Assembly: GCF_040907265.1 (NCBI RefSeq)
Contig: NZ_JBFOHP010000002.1
Span: forward strand, 4,526,001-4,590,000
Origin: Streptomyces sclerotialus
GTDB lineage: Bacteria > Actinomycetota > Actinomycetes > Streptomycetales > Streptomycetaceae
Direction of reading: 5' to 3'
DNA: 64,000 nt
The stretch's first letter is position 1. Every line of letters starts with the position of its first letter. Position numbers and translations under genes: made by a program. The notes beneath the pieces were generated by a model that saw only the letters and a list, made by a program, of their open reading frames with translations, did not search any database and had not been told where the DNA came from. Below, in pieces: positions 35,471-44,200 of the stretch.

Positions 35471-36609
35471 GTTGCTACCTCTGAGTCGGTGGGTTCGGTC
35501 GGTGGTTGCTGCAACTTGCCCATCGCGGAACGGTTGAGGCCGGGCACCACGTGCACTTTCCGGGGGCGGGCGCCGAGGACGGCGCGAGCCGCGGACGGGT
35601 CGGCGTCCGCCGTCCCCGCTCCGGGCCGGGGCACGACGTACAGGTCGACGTGCTCGCCGATCATGGGGTCGTGCACCGGTACGAGAGCCAGGTCCGCGCA
35701 GTCGAGCCGGGCGCGCAGCGCGTGCTCCGCCTCGTCGAGGTTGATCCGCTGCCCGTTCACCTTCACCAGGCGGCCGACCCGGCCGAGCAGCCGGAAGGAC
35801 CGCTCGTCCAACGGCTCCACGAGGTCGCCCGTGTGCCACTCCGGCGGGGCGGGCTCGCCGGGCCGGGAGGCCAGGCGCGGGCTGCGGATCACCAGTGGCA
35901 CGGCCGGACCGTCCGCCGGGCCGGCGCCGTCCTGACCGGTGCCGGCCCGTTCGGGGGCGTAGGTCACGTCAGGGAAGAGGGTCCAGGCGGGCGGCTCGCC
36001 GGAGGACCAGCGGCGCGTGGCGATGCCGCCGGTCTCCGTCGAGCCGAGGAGTTCCACGAGGGACGCGCGCCCGGGGCCGGCCTCCTGGAGGAAGAGACCG
36101 GCGTCGGCCGGCAGCATCGCGCTGCTGTACAGCACGGTGACACGCTCGAAGGAGCGGACCCATGCCATGTTCCGGCGCAGCAGCGAGAAGATCCACGGCG
36201 TGGCCACGATCACGACGCGGCGCTGCCCGGTGTCCGGGAGCGCGCCGATGTACCCGGGCCGGTACCACACCGGTACGCCCAGCCTGGCCGGCAGCAGCAG
36301 TGTGGCCAGTGCGCCGTAGACATGGACCGGAGGGGCGAAGGCGACCACCGCTCCCGGCTGGTCCTGGCGTACGAAGCCGGCGAGCATGCCGGCCTCCTCC
36401 CAGGCGGCCGCGCGGCTGCGCTGCCAGTGGCGGCTCGGTCCCGTGCTGCCCGAGGTGTGGAAGTCCAGCACGGGTGGCAGCACCGCGGTGACCAGCGACT
36501 CCGGGGCCGGCGTCGCGTCCCAGCGCACGTGCCAGGCACGCTCGGCGACCTCCGGCGCACCGGTCCCCAGCGACAACAGCCGCTCAGGAGCCAGCTCTTG
36601 ATAGCTCAC
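35467..36609 (-). CDS. Short ANL-superfamily acyl/aryl-AMP ligase
   Basis: A 380-residue adenylate-forming enzyme, about 120 residues shorter than standard members because the N-terminal subdomain before the A3 loop is almost absent. It has FHTSGSTGPSRHWQRS (P-loop), ELLGSTETGGIATR (A5), WHTGDLVEPLDE (A7), GRVGRLVKVNGQRINLDE (A8) and the A10 lysine in NRSAMGKLQQ. Short ligases of this kind activate aromatic or fatty acids and often load stand-alone carrier proteins. Co-translation with the MIO enzyme suggests it activates the aromatic acid formed there. GTG 36609 is chosen because AGGGAG precedes it by five bases; GTG 36615 overlaps that site. Confidence 0.8.
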   Translation of the reverse strand: MSYQELAPERLLSLGTGAPEVAERAWHVRWDATPAPESLVTAVLPPVLDFHTSGSTGPSRHWQRSRAAAWEEAGMLAGFVRQDQPGAVVAFAPPVHVYGALATLLLPARLGVPVWYRPGYIGALPDTGQRRVVIVATPWIFSLLRRNMAWVRSFERVTVLYSSAMLPADAGLFLQEAGPGRASLVELLGSTETGGIATRRWSSGEPPAWTLFPDVTYAPERAGTGQDGAGPADGPAVPLVIRSPRLASRPGEPAPPEWHTGDLVEPLDERSFRLLGRVGRLVKVNGQRINLDEAEHALRARLDCADLALVPVHDPMIGEHVDLYVVPRPGAGTADADPSAARAVLGARPRKVHVVPGLNRSAMGKLQQPPTEPTDSEVAT

Positions 36610-36651
36610 TCGCACTCCCTGTAGTGGAACGACCCGGTGCCGGGCGGTGGA

Positions 36652-37524
36652 TCAGGCGGCCAACTGGGCGAGCTGCATGAGGTACTGGCCGTAGGAGGAG
36701 TTCCGCATCCGCGCCCCGAGCCGGTGGCAGTGCTCCGCGTCGATGTACCCCATGCGCAGCGCGATCTCCTCCACGCACGCCACCCTGACGCCCTGCCGGG
36801 TCTCGATCACGTGGACGTACTGGCTGGCGGCCAGGAGCGAGTCGTGGGTGCCCGCGTCCAGCCAGGTGAAGCCGCGGCCGAGCCGGATGAGCCGGGCCCG
36901 GCCCTGCTTCAGATAGGCCAGGTTGACGTCGGTGATCTCCAGCTCGCCACGGGCCGAGGGAGTGAGGTCCCGGGCGATCTCCACCGCGTCCGGGTCGTAG
37001 AAGTACAGCCCGGTGACCGCGTCGTTGGATCGGGGCCGGAGCGGCTTCTCCTCCAAGGACACCAGGTTGCCCTCGGCGTCGGTCTCGCCGATTCCGTAGC
37101 GTTCGGGATCGGAGACCGGATAGCCGAAGAGCGTGCAGCCGTTCAGGTCGTTCCGGGCCTCGCGCAGCAGTCGCGGGAATCCTGCGCCGTGGAAGACGTT
37201 GTCGCCAAGTATCAGCGCGACAGGATCGTTGCCGATGTGGTCCGCGCCGATGATGAGTGCTTCCGCGATTCCGCGTGGTTCCTGCTGCTCGGCATAGGTG
37301 ATGGTGAGGCCCAGGCGCGAGCCGTCGCCGAGCAGGGACTGCAGCGAGGGAATGCTCGTCGGTGTCGAGATCACCAGGATGTCCCGGATTCCGGCCAGCA
37401 TCAGCACCGAAAGCGGGTGATAGATCATGGGCTTGTCGTAGACCGAAAGCAGTTGCTTGGACGTCGCCAGCGTCGAGGGATACATGCGGGTGCCGCTGCC
37501 GCCGGCGAGAAGAATTCCCTTCAT
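36652..37524 (-). CDS. rmlA: Glucose-1-phosphate thymidylyltransferase
   Basis: A 290-residue nucleotidyltransferase: MKGILLAGGSGTRMYPST (nucleotide loop), SKQLLSVYDKPMIYHPLS, ALILGDNVFHG, EEKPLRPRSN and DAGTHDSLLAAS. It makes dTDP-glucose, the shared precursor for L-rhamnose and for the deoxy-aminosugar. ATG 37524 gives the usual start. It lies between the C-methyltransferase and the ANL ligase genes, 43 and 42 bp away, on the same strand. Confidence 0.95.
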   Translation of the reverse strand: MKGILLAGGSGTRMYPSTLATSKQLLSVYDKPMIYHPLSVLMLAGIRDILVISTPTSIPSLQSLLGDGSRLGLTITYAEQQEPRGIAEALIIGADHIGNDPVALILGDNVFHGAGFPRLLREARNDLNGCTLFGYPVSDPERYGIGETDAEGNLVSLEEKPLRPRSNDAVTGLYFYDPDAVEIARDLTPSARGELEITDVNLAYLKQGRARLIRLGRGFTWLDAGTHDSLLAASQYVHVIETRQGVRVACVEEIALRMGYIDAEHCHRLGARMRNSSYGQYLMQLAQLAA

Positions 37525-37567
37525 CGCTCTTCCCATTCTTCAATAACGAGGTCGCCAGGAACGGAAG

Positions 37568-38797
37568 TCATACGACGTGCACGTCGGGCACGTAGAGAAT
37601 CCACTTGCCGCCGGCCTCCCGGAATCCCTGTTCCTTCGCCATGATTTCCTCGGCGTGGTTCCAGGCGAAGAGCAGCGCGTAGTCCGGGTAGTCGCCGGAG
37701 AACGCACTCGGCTCCTTCACGGGGATGTGGGTGCCCGGGCTGAGCCGGCCCTGCTTGGCGGGGGTGGTGTCGCAGATGAACGGCACGAGGTCCGGGCCGA
37801 TGCCGCAGAGGTTCGTCACCGTGGCGCTCTTGGCCGTCGCGCCGTAGCCGACCACCGTCCTGCCCTCGGCGCGCAGCTTCTCCAGCAGCGCCGTCAGGTC
37901 CTCGCGGATCTTCATGACCTTGTCGCCGAACTCCCGCAGCGTGCCGAGGCCGGCGAGGTCGCGCCGCTCCTCCTCGGCGACGAGCGCGGCCACGGCCTCG
38001 GACGGGCTGCGCCGGCCGGCGGGCGCGAGGTGGTAGCGCACCTCGCCGCCGTGCACGGAGAGCCGCTCGACGTCCACCAGCTCCAGCCCGTTCCGCCGGG
38101 CCATCTCCTGCACCGACCGGGCGGTGAAGAAGAAGAAGTGCTCGTCGTAGATCTGGTCGAACGAGGTGCGCTCGACGATGTCCCCCAGGTACGGGTCCTC
38201 GAAGACGAAGACGCCGGTGGGCTTCAGCAGCGTACGCACGCCCGCCAGGATCGAGTCCATGTACGGGATGTGGCACAGGGTGTTGGCGGCGTAGACGACG
38301 TCGGCCTGGCCGTCCGCGGCCAGGATCTCCTTCGCGACGGACTCCTCGAAGAAGGACTTGCGGACCCGGACGCCCTTGGCCGCGGCGACGTCCGCCACGC
38401 CGCCGGACGGCTCGACCCCGAGGTGCCGGACGCCGTGACCGGCGATCACGTTCAGCATCACGCCGTCGTTGCAGCCCAGCTCGACGATGAACGGGTCGTC
38501 CGCAGTGAGCTCGGTGGACAGCAGCTGCTTCGCCAGGTTCTCGAAGTGCTCCCGCATGTAGGCCGAGCCGGAGGAGTGGTACGGGTAGGCCTCGTGGAAC
38601 ATGCGGTTCCGCGGGACCTCCTCCATCAGCTGCACCATCGTGCAGGACTCACAGACACCGACGGCGAGCCGGAAGAAGAACTCCTGGCCGAGGTCGGCGT
38701 CCGCGGGGAGGAAGGCGTCCGACAGGGGCTGGCGTCCGAAGTCGAAGAATTCCTGTACCGGAGCGGCACAGATATGGCATGGGACGTTGCTCGACAT
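37568..38797 (-). CDS. NDP-hexose 3-C-methyltransferase
   Basis: A 409-residue SAM-dependent enzyme of the TylCIII/EvaC type. The N-terminus is a Zn-binding module (CHICAAPVQEFFDFGRQPLS...VCESCTMVQL), followed by motif I VELGCNDGVMLNVIA, the catalytic-region YAANTLCHIPYMDSIL, DEHFFFFTARSVQ and a C-terminal domain (VVGYGATAKSATVTNL). These enzymes methylate C3 of 2-deoxy-3-keto or 3-amino-4-keto dTDP-sugars, producing branched sugars such as vancosamine or mycarose. It is the first gene of the minus-strand sugar/starter unit; AGGAG lies about six bases before ATG 38797. The other enzymes of that sugar are at 54619-58824. Confidence 0.92.
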   Translation of the reverse strand: MSSNVPCHICAAPVQEFFDFGRQPLSDAFLPADADLGQEFFFRLAVGVCESCTMVQLMEEVPRNRMFHEAYPYHSSGSAYMREHFENLAKQLLSTELTADDPFIVELGCNDGVMLNVIAGHGVRHLGVEPSGGVADVAAAKGVRVRKSFFEESVAKEILAADGQADVVYAANTLCHIPYMDSILAGVRTLLKPTGVFVFEDPYLGDIVERTSFDQIYDEHFFFFTARSVQEMARRNGLELVDVERLSVHGGEVRYHLAPAGRRSPSEAVAALVAEEERRDLAGLGTLREFGDKVMKIREDLTALLEKLRAEGRTVVGYGATAKSATVTNLCGIGPDLVPFICDTTPAKQGRLSPGTHIPVKEPSAFSGDYPDYALLFAWNHAEEIMAKEQGFREAGGKWILYVPDVHVV

Positions 38798-39190
38798 ACA
38801 TGCTCCTGGAAGGCCGACCGACGGCGGGTGGCGGGAATGGGAGAACTTCGGCTCGGGCGCCTCGGGCGCTCTCCGGAACCGGTGCCGCCGAGTCTGCCCC
38901 ACAAACCGGCCGGGGTGGAAGTGCGGGCATTGTTCACTGTCTCGCTGGCGGGACAGGAAAACGCCGTCGGCGAAGGCGTGGCGGCGGCTTCGCCGGGGCC
39001 GCGGAAAGGTTCGGAAATCGCCCCTGTTCCGCCGCGCCGGCGCCGTTTTATCCTCGCTGCGTCCCAGTGCGCCCGGGCGATCGGCAAGAGGTGTCCCGGA
39101 GGAAATTCGGGAGAGTCGGAAACCCCTTGAAAGGCTGTCGTAGGCCACTGGCGGTCCGCTCGTACGGCTTCCGTGAGAAGGCATGTGATC
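38798..39190. promoter_or_regulatory. Divergent promoter region between C-methyltransferase and oxygenase genes
   Basis: A 393-bp spacer between divergent units. It must contain promoters for the ten-gene minus-strand unit and for the oxygenase. I see no convincing -35/-10 pair; TTGAAA at 39127 lacks a matching -10. No gene or strong hairpin is present. Confidence 0.45.
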
Positions 39191-40177
39191 ATGACAGAGA
39201 CACTCTCTTTCCCTGCCCTGACCGAAACGGCGGTGATACTCACCGACACCCAGCGCGAAGAAGTCGCGATGCTCGCCGGGGAACTCGCCGGGGCCGCTTC
39301 CGGAGTGGTGGACAGTGCCGGATGGCTCGCGGCGGCCCGCGCCGCCTCGGTCCGGCTGCCCCGGCAACTGCTCGCGAGCGTGCGGGAGTTCCGGCACGAC
39401 GCGGGGCCCGAGGGCGCCCTGCTGATACGTAACCTCCCCGTCCCCGGGGAGCTGCCCGCCACGCCTGTCCGGCCCGGGTCCGTCCAGCGGACCGCGACCA
39501 CGGCGGCGGGTGCCGTCACCATGGTCATGCTCCAGCTCGGCGAGGTGATCGCCTACCGGAGCGAGAAGTCCGGCGCCCTGGTCCAGGACGTGGTGCCGGT
39601 ACCCGGCCAGGAGCGTCAGCAGAGCAACGCGGGCTCGGTACGGCTGCACATGCACACCGAGAACGCCTTCCACCGCAACCGGCCGGACCACGTCGGTCTC
39701 CTCTGCGTGCGCGCGGACCCGACGGGCGACGCCCGGCTGTGCACCGCGTCGGTCCGCCGGGCCCTGCCGCTGCTGTCGAGGGAAGCGCGCCGGACGCTGT
39801 CCGAGGAGCGCTTCCTCACCGAGGCCCCGCCGTCGTTCGGTGGCTCCGGAAGCGCACCGCCGCCGGCCCACGCGGTCCTGCGGGGCGTCCCCGAAGACCC
39901 CGACGTACTGGTCGACTTCGCCAGCACCCACCCGCTGGACAACGGCGCCCGGCGGGCCATGGAGGAGCTGCGCGCCGCCTTCGAGCGCACCACCCACGCC
40001 CTCGACCTCGCCGCCGGCGACCTGGCCGTGGTCGACAACCGCCTCACCGTCCACGGCCGGACGTCCTTCACCCCGCGCTACGACGGCACTGACCGCTGGC
40101 TGCATCGCGTCTACGCGGTTGCGGACCACCGCCGCTCCCGCGTCGACCGGCAGGACGGCGGCAGCGTCCTGGACTGA
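39191..40177 (+). CDS. Fe(II)/2-oxoglutarate-dependent amino acid beta-hydroxylase (clavaminate synthase-like)
   Basis: A 328-residue cupin oxygenase of the AsnO/VioC/clavaminate synthase group. The iron ligands are the His and Glu in LHMHTENAFHRNRPDHVGLL and the distal His in VDNRLTVHGRTSF; the Arg that binds 2-oxoglutarate fits DRWLHRVYAV. Characterised relatives hydroxylate the beta carbon of free Asn, Arg, Orn or Asp. Here Asn, 3-ureidoalanine or Dap are plausible substrates given the carbamoyltransferase and Dap genes. It is the only plus-strand gene between two minus-strand units. ATG 39191 has AAGG upstream; GTG 39185 is possible. A bidirectional hairpin follows. Confidence 0.88.
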   Translation: MTETLSFPALTETAVILTDTQREEVAMLAGELAGAASGVVDSAGWLAAARAASVRLPRQLLASVREFRHDAGPEGALLIRNLPVPGELPATPVRPGSVQRTATTAAGAVTMVMLQLGEVIAYRSEKSGALVQDVVPVPGQERQQSNAGSVRLHMHTENAFHRNRPDHVGLLCVRADPTGDARLCTASVRRALPLLSREARRTLSEERFLTEAPPSFGGSGSAPPPAHAVLRGVPEDPDVLVDFASTHPLDNGARRAMEELRAAFERTTHALDLAAGDLAVVDNRLTVHGRTSFTPRYDGTDRWLHRVYAVADHRRSRVDRQDGGSVLD

Positions 40178-40186
40178 CCGTGCCTG

Positions 40187-40241
40187 CGGCTCACGGGCCT
40201 CGCCGCCGGCGGAACGCGCCGGCGGCGAGGCCCGTGAGCCG
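40187..40241. terminator. Bidirectional terminator, perfect 25-bp stem
   Basis: Two exact 25-bp arms (40187-40211 and 40217-40241, first arm begins CGGCTCACGGGCC) with a GAACG loop. It lies between the convergent oxygenase and carbamoyltransferase genes and should stop transcription from both sides. Confidence 0.92.
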
Positions 40242-40274
40242 TCCGCTCCTGGCGGCGCTCAGGAGCGGGGCGGG

Positions 40275-41234
40275 TCAGACGCCGCCCGCGGCACCGGGCG
40301 CCGCGCGGCACCATTCCAGCACCGCCATCGCACTGTGCATCTTGTTCTCGGCCTGGTCGAACGCGAGGCTCGCCGGTCCGTCCAGCACCTCCGCGGTGAC
40401 CTCCTCGCCCCGGTGGGCGGGCAGGTCGTGCAGGAACACCGCCTTCGGGCTGTCCTCCCACAGCTCCGCCCGGACCTGGAACGGGGCGAACACCGTGCGC
40501 CAGTCCGGGTCGGCCTTCGACGTGCCGGTCGTCTGCCAGCGTGCCGTGTAGATGACGTCGAAGTCGCCGGGCAGCGCCTCCATGGTGTGACGCTCGCGCA
40601 GGACCGCGCCGTGGTCGGCGGCCTGCCGCGCGGCCTTCTCGGCGATCCGGGCAGGGAGTCCGTAGCCGGGCGGGGTACGCAGTTCGAACTCCACGCCCGG
40701 GAACCGGGTGAGCGCCAGCGCGAGCGCCGTCGCCGTGTTGTTCCCCTCGCCCAGGTACAGCACACGCAGTCCGTCGACGCGACCGAAGTGGCGCAGCAAC
40801 GTGGTCAGGTCCGTGAGCGCCTGGGTGGGGTGCTCCTCGGCGCTCATGGCGTTGATGACGGCCATCCGCCGCTGCGCCGCCCAGGCCCGCATCTCGGCGG
40901 GGTCCCCGGCGGTGCGTGCCACGAGCACGTCGAGCATCCGGGACAGCACCCGCCCGGTGTCCTCGCTCGTCTCCCCGGTGTTGAGCTGGAGGTCGCCGGG
41001 GCCGTACGTGAGGAGGGAGCCGCCCAGCCGCAGGGTGCCCGCCGAGAAGGCGGTACGGGTACGGGTGGAGGTCTTGGCGAAGTAGACGCCGGTGACGAGA
41101 CCGTCCAGCGGCCGCCCGGCACCGGCGGTGCCGGCGGCGAACTGCGCGCCGCGCTCGGTGAGGTGGCGCAGGTCCGCGTCGGTCAGGTCGTCGAGGGAGA
41201 TCAGGTGGCGTACGGGACGCGGGTCCATGGGCAT
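40275..41234 (-). CDS. Carbamoyltransferase (ornithine transcarbamylase family, secondary-metabolism type)
   Basis: A 319-residue enzyme. The carbamoyl-phosphate motif KTSTRTRTAFSAG and the EEHPTQALTDL motif (HPxQ) are intact; the C-terminus has HDLPAHRGEEV followed by FDQAENKMHSAMAVL, where OTCs carry HCLP. It transfers the carbamoyl group of carbamoyl phosphate to an amine. In tuberactinomycin and zwittermicin pathways similar enzymes carbamoylate Dap-derived residues, and this cluster encodes Dap synthesis, so 3-ureidoalanine formation is the leading guess; an aminosugar is the alternative. ATG 41234 overlaps the NRPS stop (TGATG) with GGAAG eight bases upstream, so it is the last gene of the NRPS operon. 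Confidence 0.9.
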   Translation of the reverse strand: MPMDPRPVRHLISLDDLTDADLRHLTERGAQFAAGTAGAGRPLDGLVTGVYFAKTSTRTRTAFSAGTLRLGGSLLTYGPGDLQLNTGETSEDTGRVLSRMLDVLVARTAGDPAEMRAWAAQRRMAVINAMSAEEHPTQALTDLTTLLRHFGRVDGLRVLYLGEGNNTATALALALTRFPGVEFELRTPPGYGLPARIAEKAARQAADHGAVLRERHTMEALPGDFDVIYTARWQTTGTSKADPDWRTVFAPFQVRAELWEDSPKAVFLHDLPAHRGEEVTAEVLDGPASLAFDQAENKMHSAMAVLEWCRAAPGAAGGV

Positions 41235-44200
41235 CAGCCGTCTTCCGTGGTGGCGCCGAGGGCGGAGGCCAGCTCGGCGATGGTCGGGTGGCGCAGAGCG
41301 GTGCCCGGGCCGAGGCCGAGTCCGGCCTCCCGGGCGGCGGCGAGCACGCTCAGCACGAGGAGCGAGTCGCCGCCCAGGTCGCGGAAGTGGTCGTGGACGC
41401 CGACCCGGTCCACGCCGAGCACGCGCTGCCACACGTCCGCGAGCCGTCGCTCGGTCTCGGTGCGGGGCGCCACGTACGCGGCGCGGGCGGCCGTCATCTC
41501 CCGGTGCGCGCCGGCCGCCGGGGCGGCGGCGCGGTCGTACTTGCCGTTGTCCGTCAGCGGCAGGGCGTCCACGATCCGGAAGGAGGCGGGGACGAGCGGA
41601 GCCGGCAGCCACTCGCGCAGTCGGGCACGCAGCTCAGCCGGGTGCGGCGCGGCACCGTCGGCGGGCACCACCCAGGCGGTGAGCCGCTGGTCCCCCGAGG
41701 GGCCGGGGAGCGCGGCCACGAGCGCCTCCCGCACCCGCGGATCGGCGGTGAGCACCGCCTCGGCCTCCGCCGGTTCGATGCGGTGGCCACCGGCCTTGAG
41801 CTGCCGGTCGGACCGCCCGGCGAACTCCAGGCAGCCGTCCGGCAGGACCCGGGCGAGGTCACCGGTGCGGTACAGCCGGGCGCCCGGCGCGCCGTACGGG
41901 TCGGGCACGAAGCGCTCGGCCGTCAGCCCGGGGCGTCCCGCGTAGCCGCGGGCGAGGCCCGGCCCGCCGATGAACACCTCCCCGGTGATGCCGTCGGGCA
42001 CCGGCGCCAGGTTCTCGTCCAGCAGCCGCAGTGTCGTCCCGGGCAGCGCGCGGCCCAGGGGCACCAGCGGCCGCCCCACGGGCCCGGTGACACGGTGGGC
42101 CGCCGCGGCCACGGTGGCCTCGGTCGGCCCGTACTCCGCGGCCAGGCGCAGCCGGCCGCCGGCCGCCTCGACGCGGGCCGCGATCCGCTCCGCCTGCGCG
42201 GCCGGGTAGGCATCGCCCGCGCAGACCAGCAGATCCGCCAGGCCGGCCAGCTCGGGGTCGCTCAGCTGCGCGTCCAGCAGGGCGAGATGGCCGGGCGTCA
42301 TGGTGACGAAGGCGTACGGAGCCCAGGAGGCCAGCAGCTTCGGGAACTCCGTCGGCTCGAACCGCTGCGGCAGCAGGTACACCGTCCGGCCGGTCAGCAG
42401 CGGGACGAACAGGGCGGGGACGCCGATGTCGGCGCCGACGGAGGTGAAGAACGGGGCGCCGCCCTCGGAGCCCGTGGCGTAGGCACCGGCCGCCCAGCGC
42501 AGGTAGTGGGCGAGGGCCCGGTGGTCGACGGCCACGCCCTTGGGGGCGCCGGTGGAGCCGGAGGTGTGCAGGACGTAGGCGAGCCGGTCCGGTGCGCGGC
42601 CGTCCGCCTGCGGGCCGGCGGGGGGCGGTGTCCAGGGCGTCGGCCCCGTCGGCGTCGTCGGCCCCGTCGGCGTCGTCGGGCCCGTCGGCGTCGTCGGGCC
42701 CGGACACGAGGACGGCCGTACGGGGTGCCGTACGGGCCGCGTGGGCCTCCTCCGTGACGACCAGTCGGCAGCCGGCGTCCGTGAACAGCGTACGCAGCCG
42801 GGCGTCCGGGAGGCACGGGTCGCACGGTACGTAGGCCGCCCCCGCCTTCCAGACGGCGAGCAGCGCGACGACGAGACCGGGCCCGCGGTCCAGGAGCACC
42901 CCGACGCGGTCCTCCGGGCCGGTGCCGAGGCCACGCAGCCGGCGGGCCAGCCGGCCGGCCCGGGCGTCGAGCTCGGAGTAGGTCAGCCGGGCGTCCGCGG
43001 AGACCACGGCGACCGCGTCCGGGGTGCGGGCGGCCTGCGCCTCGAAGGCGGTGAGGGTGTCCTGGCCGGCGCCGGTGGCGTCCGCCCCGGTCAGGGCCGG
43101 GTCGTCCGCCGGGCACGCGGGCAGGCTCCGGCCGAGCTCGCCCTCCTCCGGGTAGCCGCGGCGCGCGTCGCCGTCCGGGCCGGTCGCGGCCATGTCGGCG
43201 AGCACGGCGAGGTAGAGCCGGGCGAGCCGGTCGGCGCGGTCCCGGCGCAGGGTACGGGTGTCCGAGGCGAGCGTGAGGTGGCCGCGCAGCGGGGTGCCCA
43301 CGACGACGGGGAACTCGTTGGGGCTGTCGTCGCGGGTGGCCGCCGGGTCGATGAGATCCGTGTCCACCTGGTGGAAGTCCAGGTAGTGGAAGAGCACGTC
43401 GATCAGGTGCGGATCACCACCGGGGCGGCGCATCGCGGGCATCGGGTACCGCCGGTGCGGCCAGAGCGCGACCTCGGCGTCGAAGACCTGCCGGGCCAGC
43501 TCCCCCCAGGTCCGGGCGGAGCGTTCGTAGGGGAACGGCACGGAGTTGAGGTACATGCCGGAGACCCGGTCGGCGCCGTGCACCTCGGGCCGGGCGTCGG
43601 CCACCATGCCCCCGCGGAAGGACCGCTGCCGGGTGAGCAGGCTCAGCACCTTGCTGTGGGCCGCGTGCAGCACGCTCTTGTACGGCACGCCGGTCTCCGA
43701 CGCCAGCGCCCGCAGGCCGGGCTCCACGTCGTGCAGCGGCAGGTCGATGCGGTACCGCTCGGCGGCCGCGGCCCGGCCGCCGGACCAGCCGGACGGGATC
43801 TCGAACTTCTCGTACCGGTCGAGGAGGCCGTGCCAGTACGCCCGGTCGTCCTCGTCGGCGAGCGAGCGCAGCTCGGCCGCGATGAAGTCGGCGTAGCGGA
43901 CGGCGGGCGCCGGCGGGGCCGGGTCCGGGGCGTGCCCGTCACGTATGCGCTGGTAGGCGCGGACCATCTCCATCAGCTGATTGTGGTAGCTCCACCCTTC
44001 GATGACCGGGTGGCCCTCGGTGATCGACAGCCACCAGCTCTCGTCGTCCAGCACATGCGTGGCCATCCGCATCAACGGCGCCCGGGTGACGTCGAAGAGG
44101 CGCCGGCGGTCGCGCCGGGCGAAGTCCACCAGCGCCGGCCACCGCTCATCCGGCGGCAGCTGCCGGAGGTCGTCGTGGACGCAGGGCATGGTCGCGTGGG

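Noticed and set aside
39840..41945. A 701-codon plus-strand open frame over the oxygenase 3' end and carbamoyltransferase
   Set aside because: It runs through a perfect terminator hairpin and two well-supported genes and has no recognisable domain.
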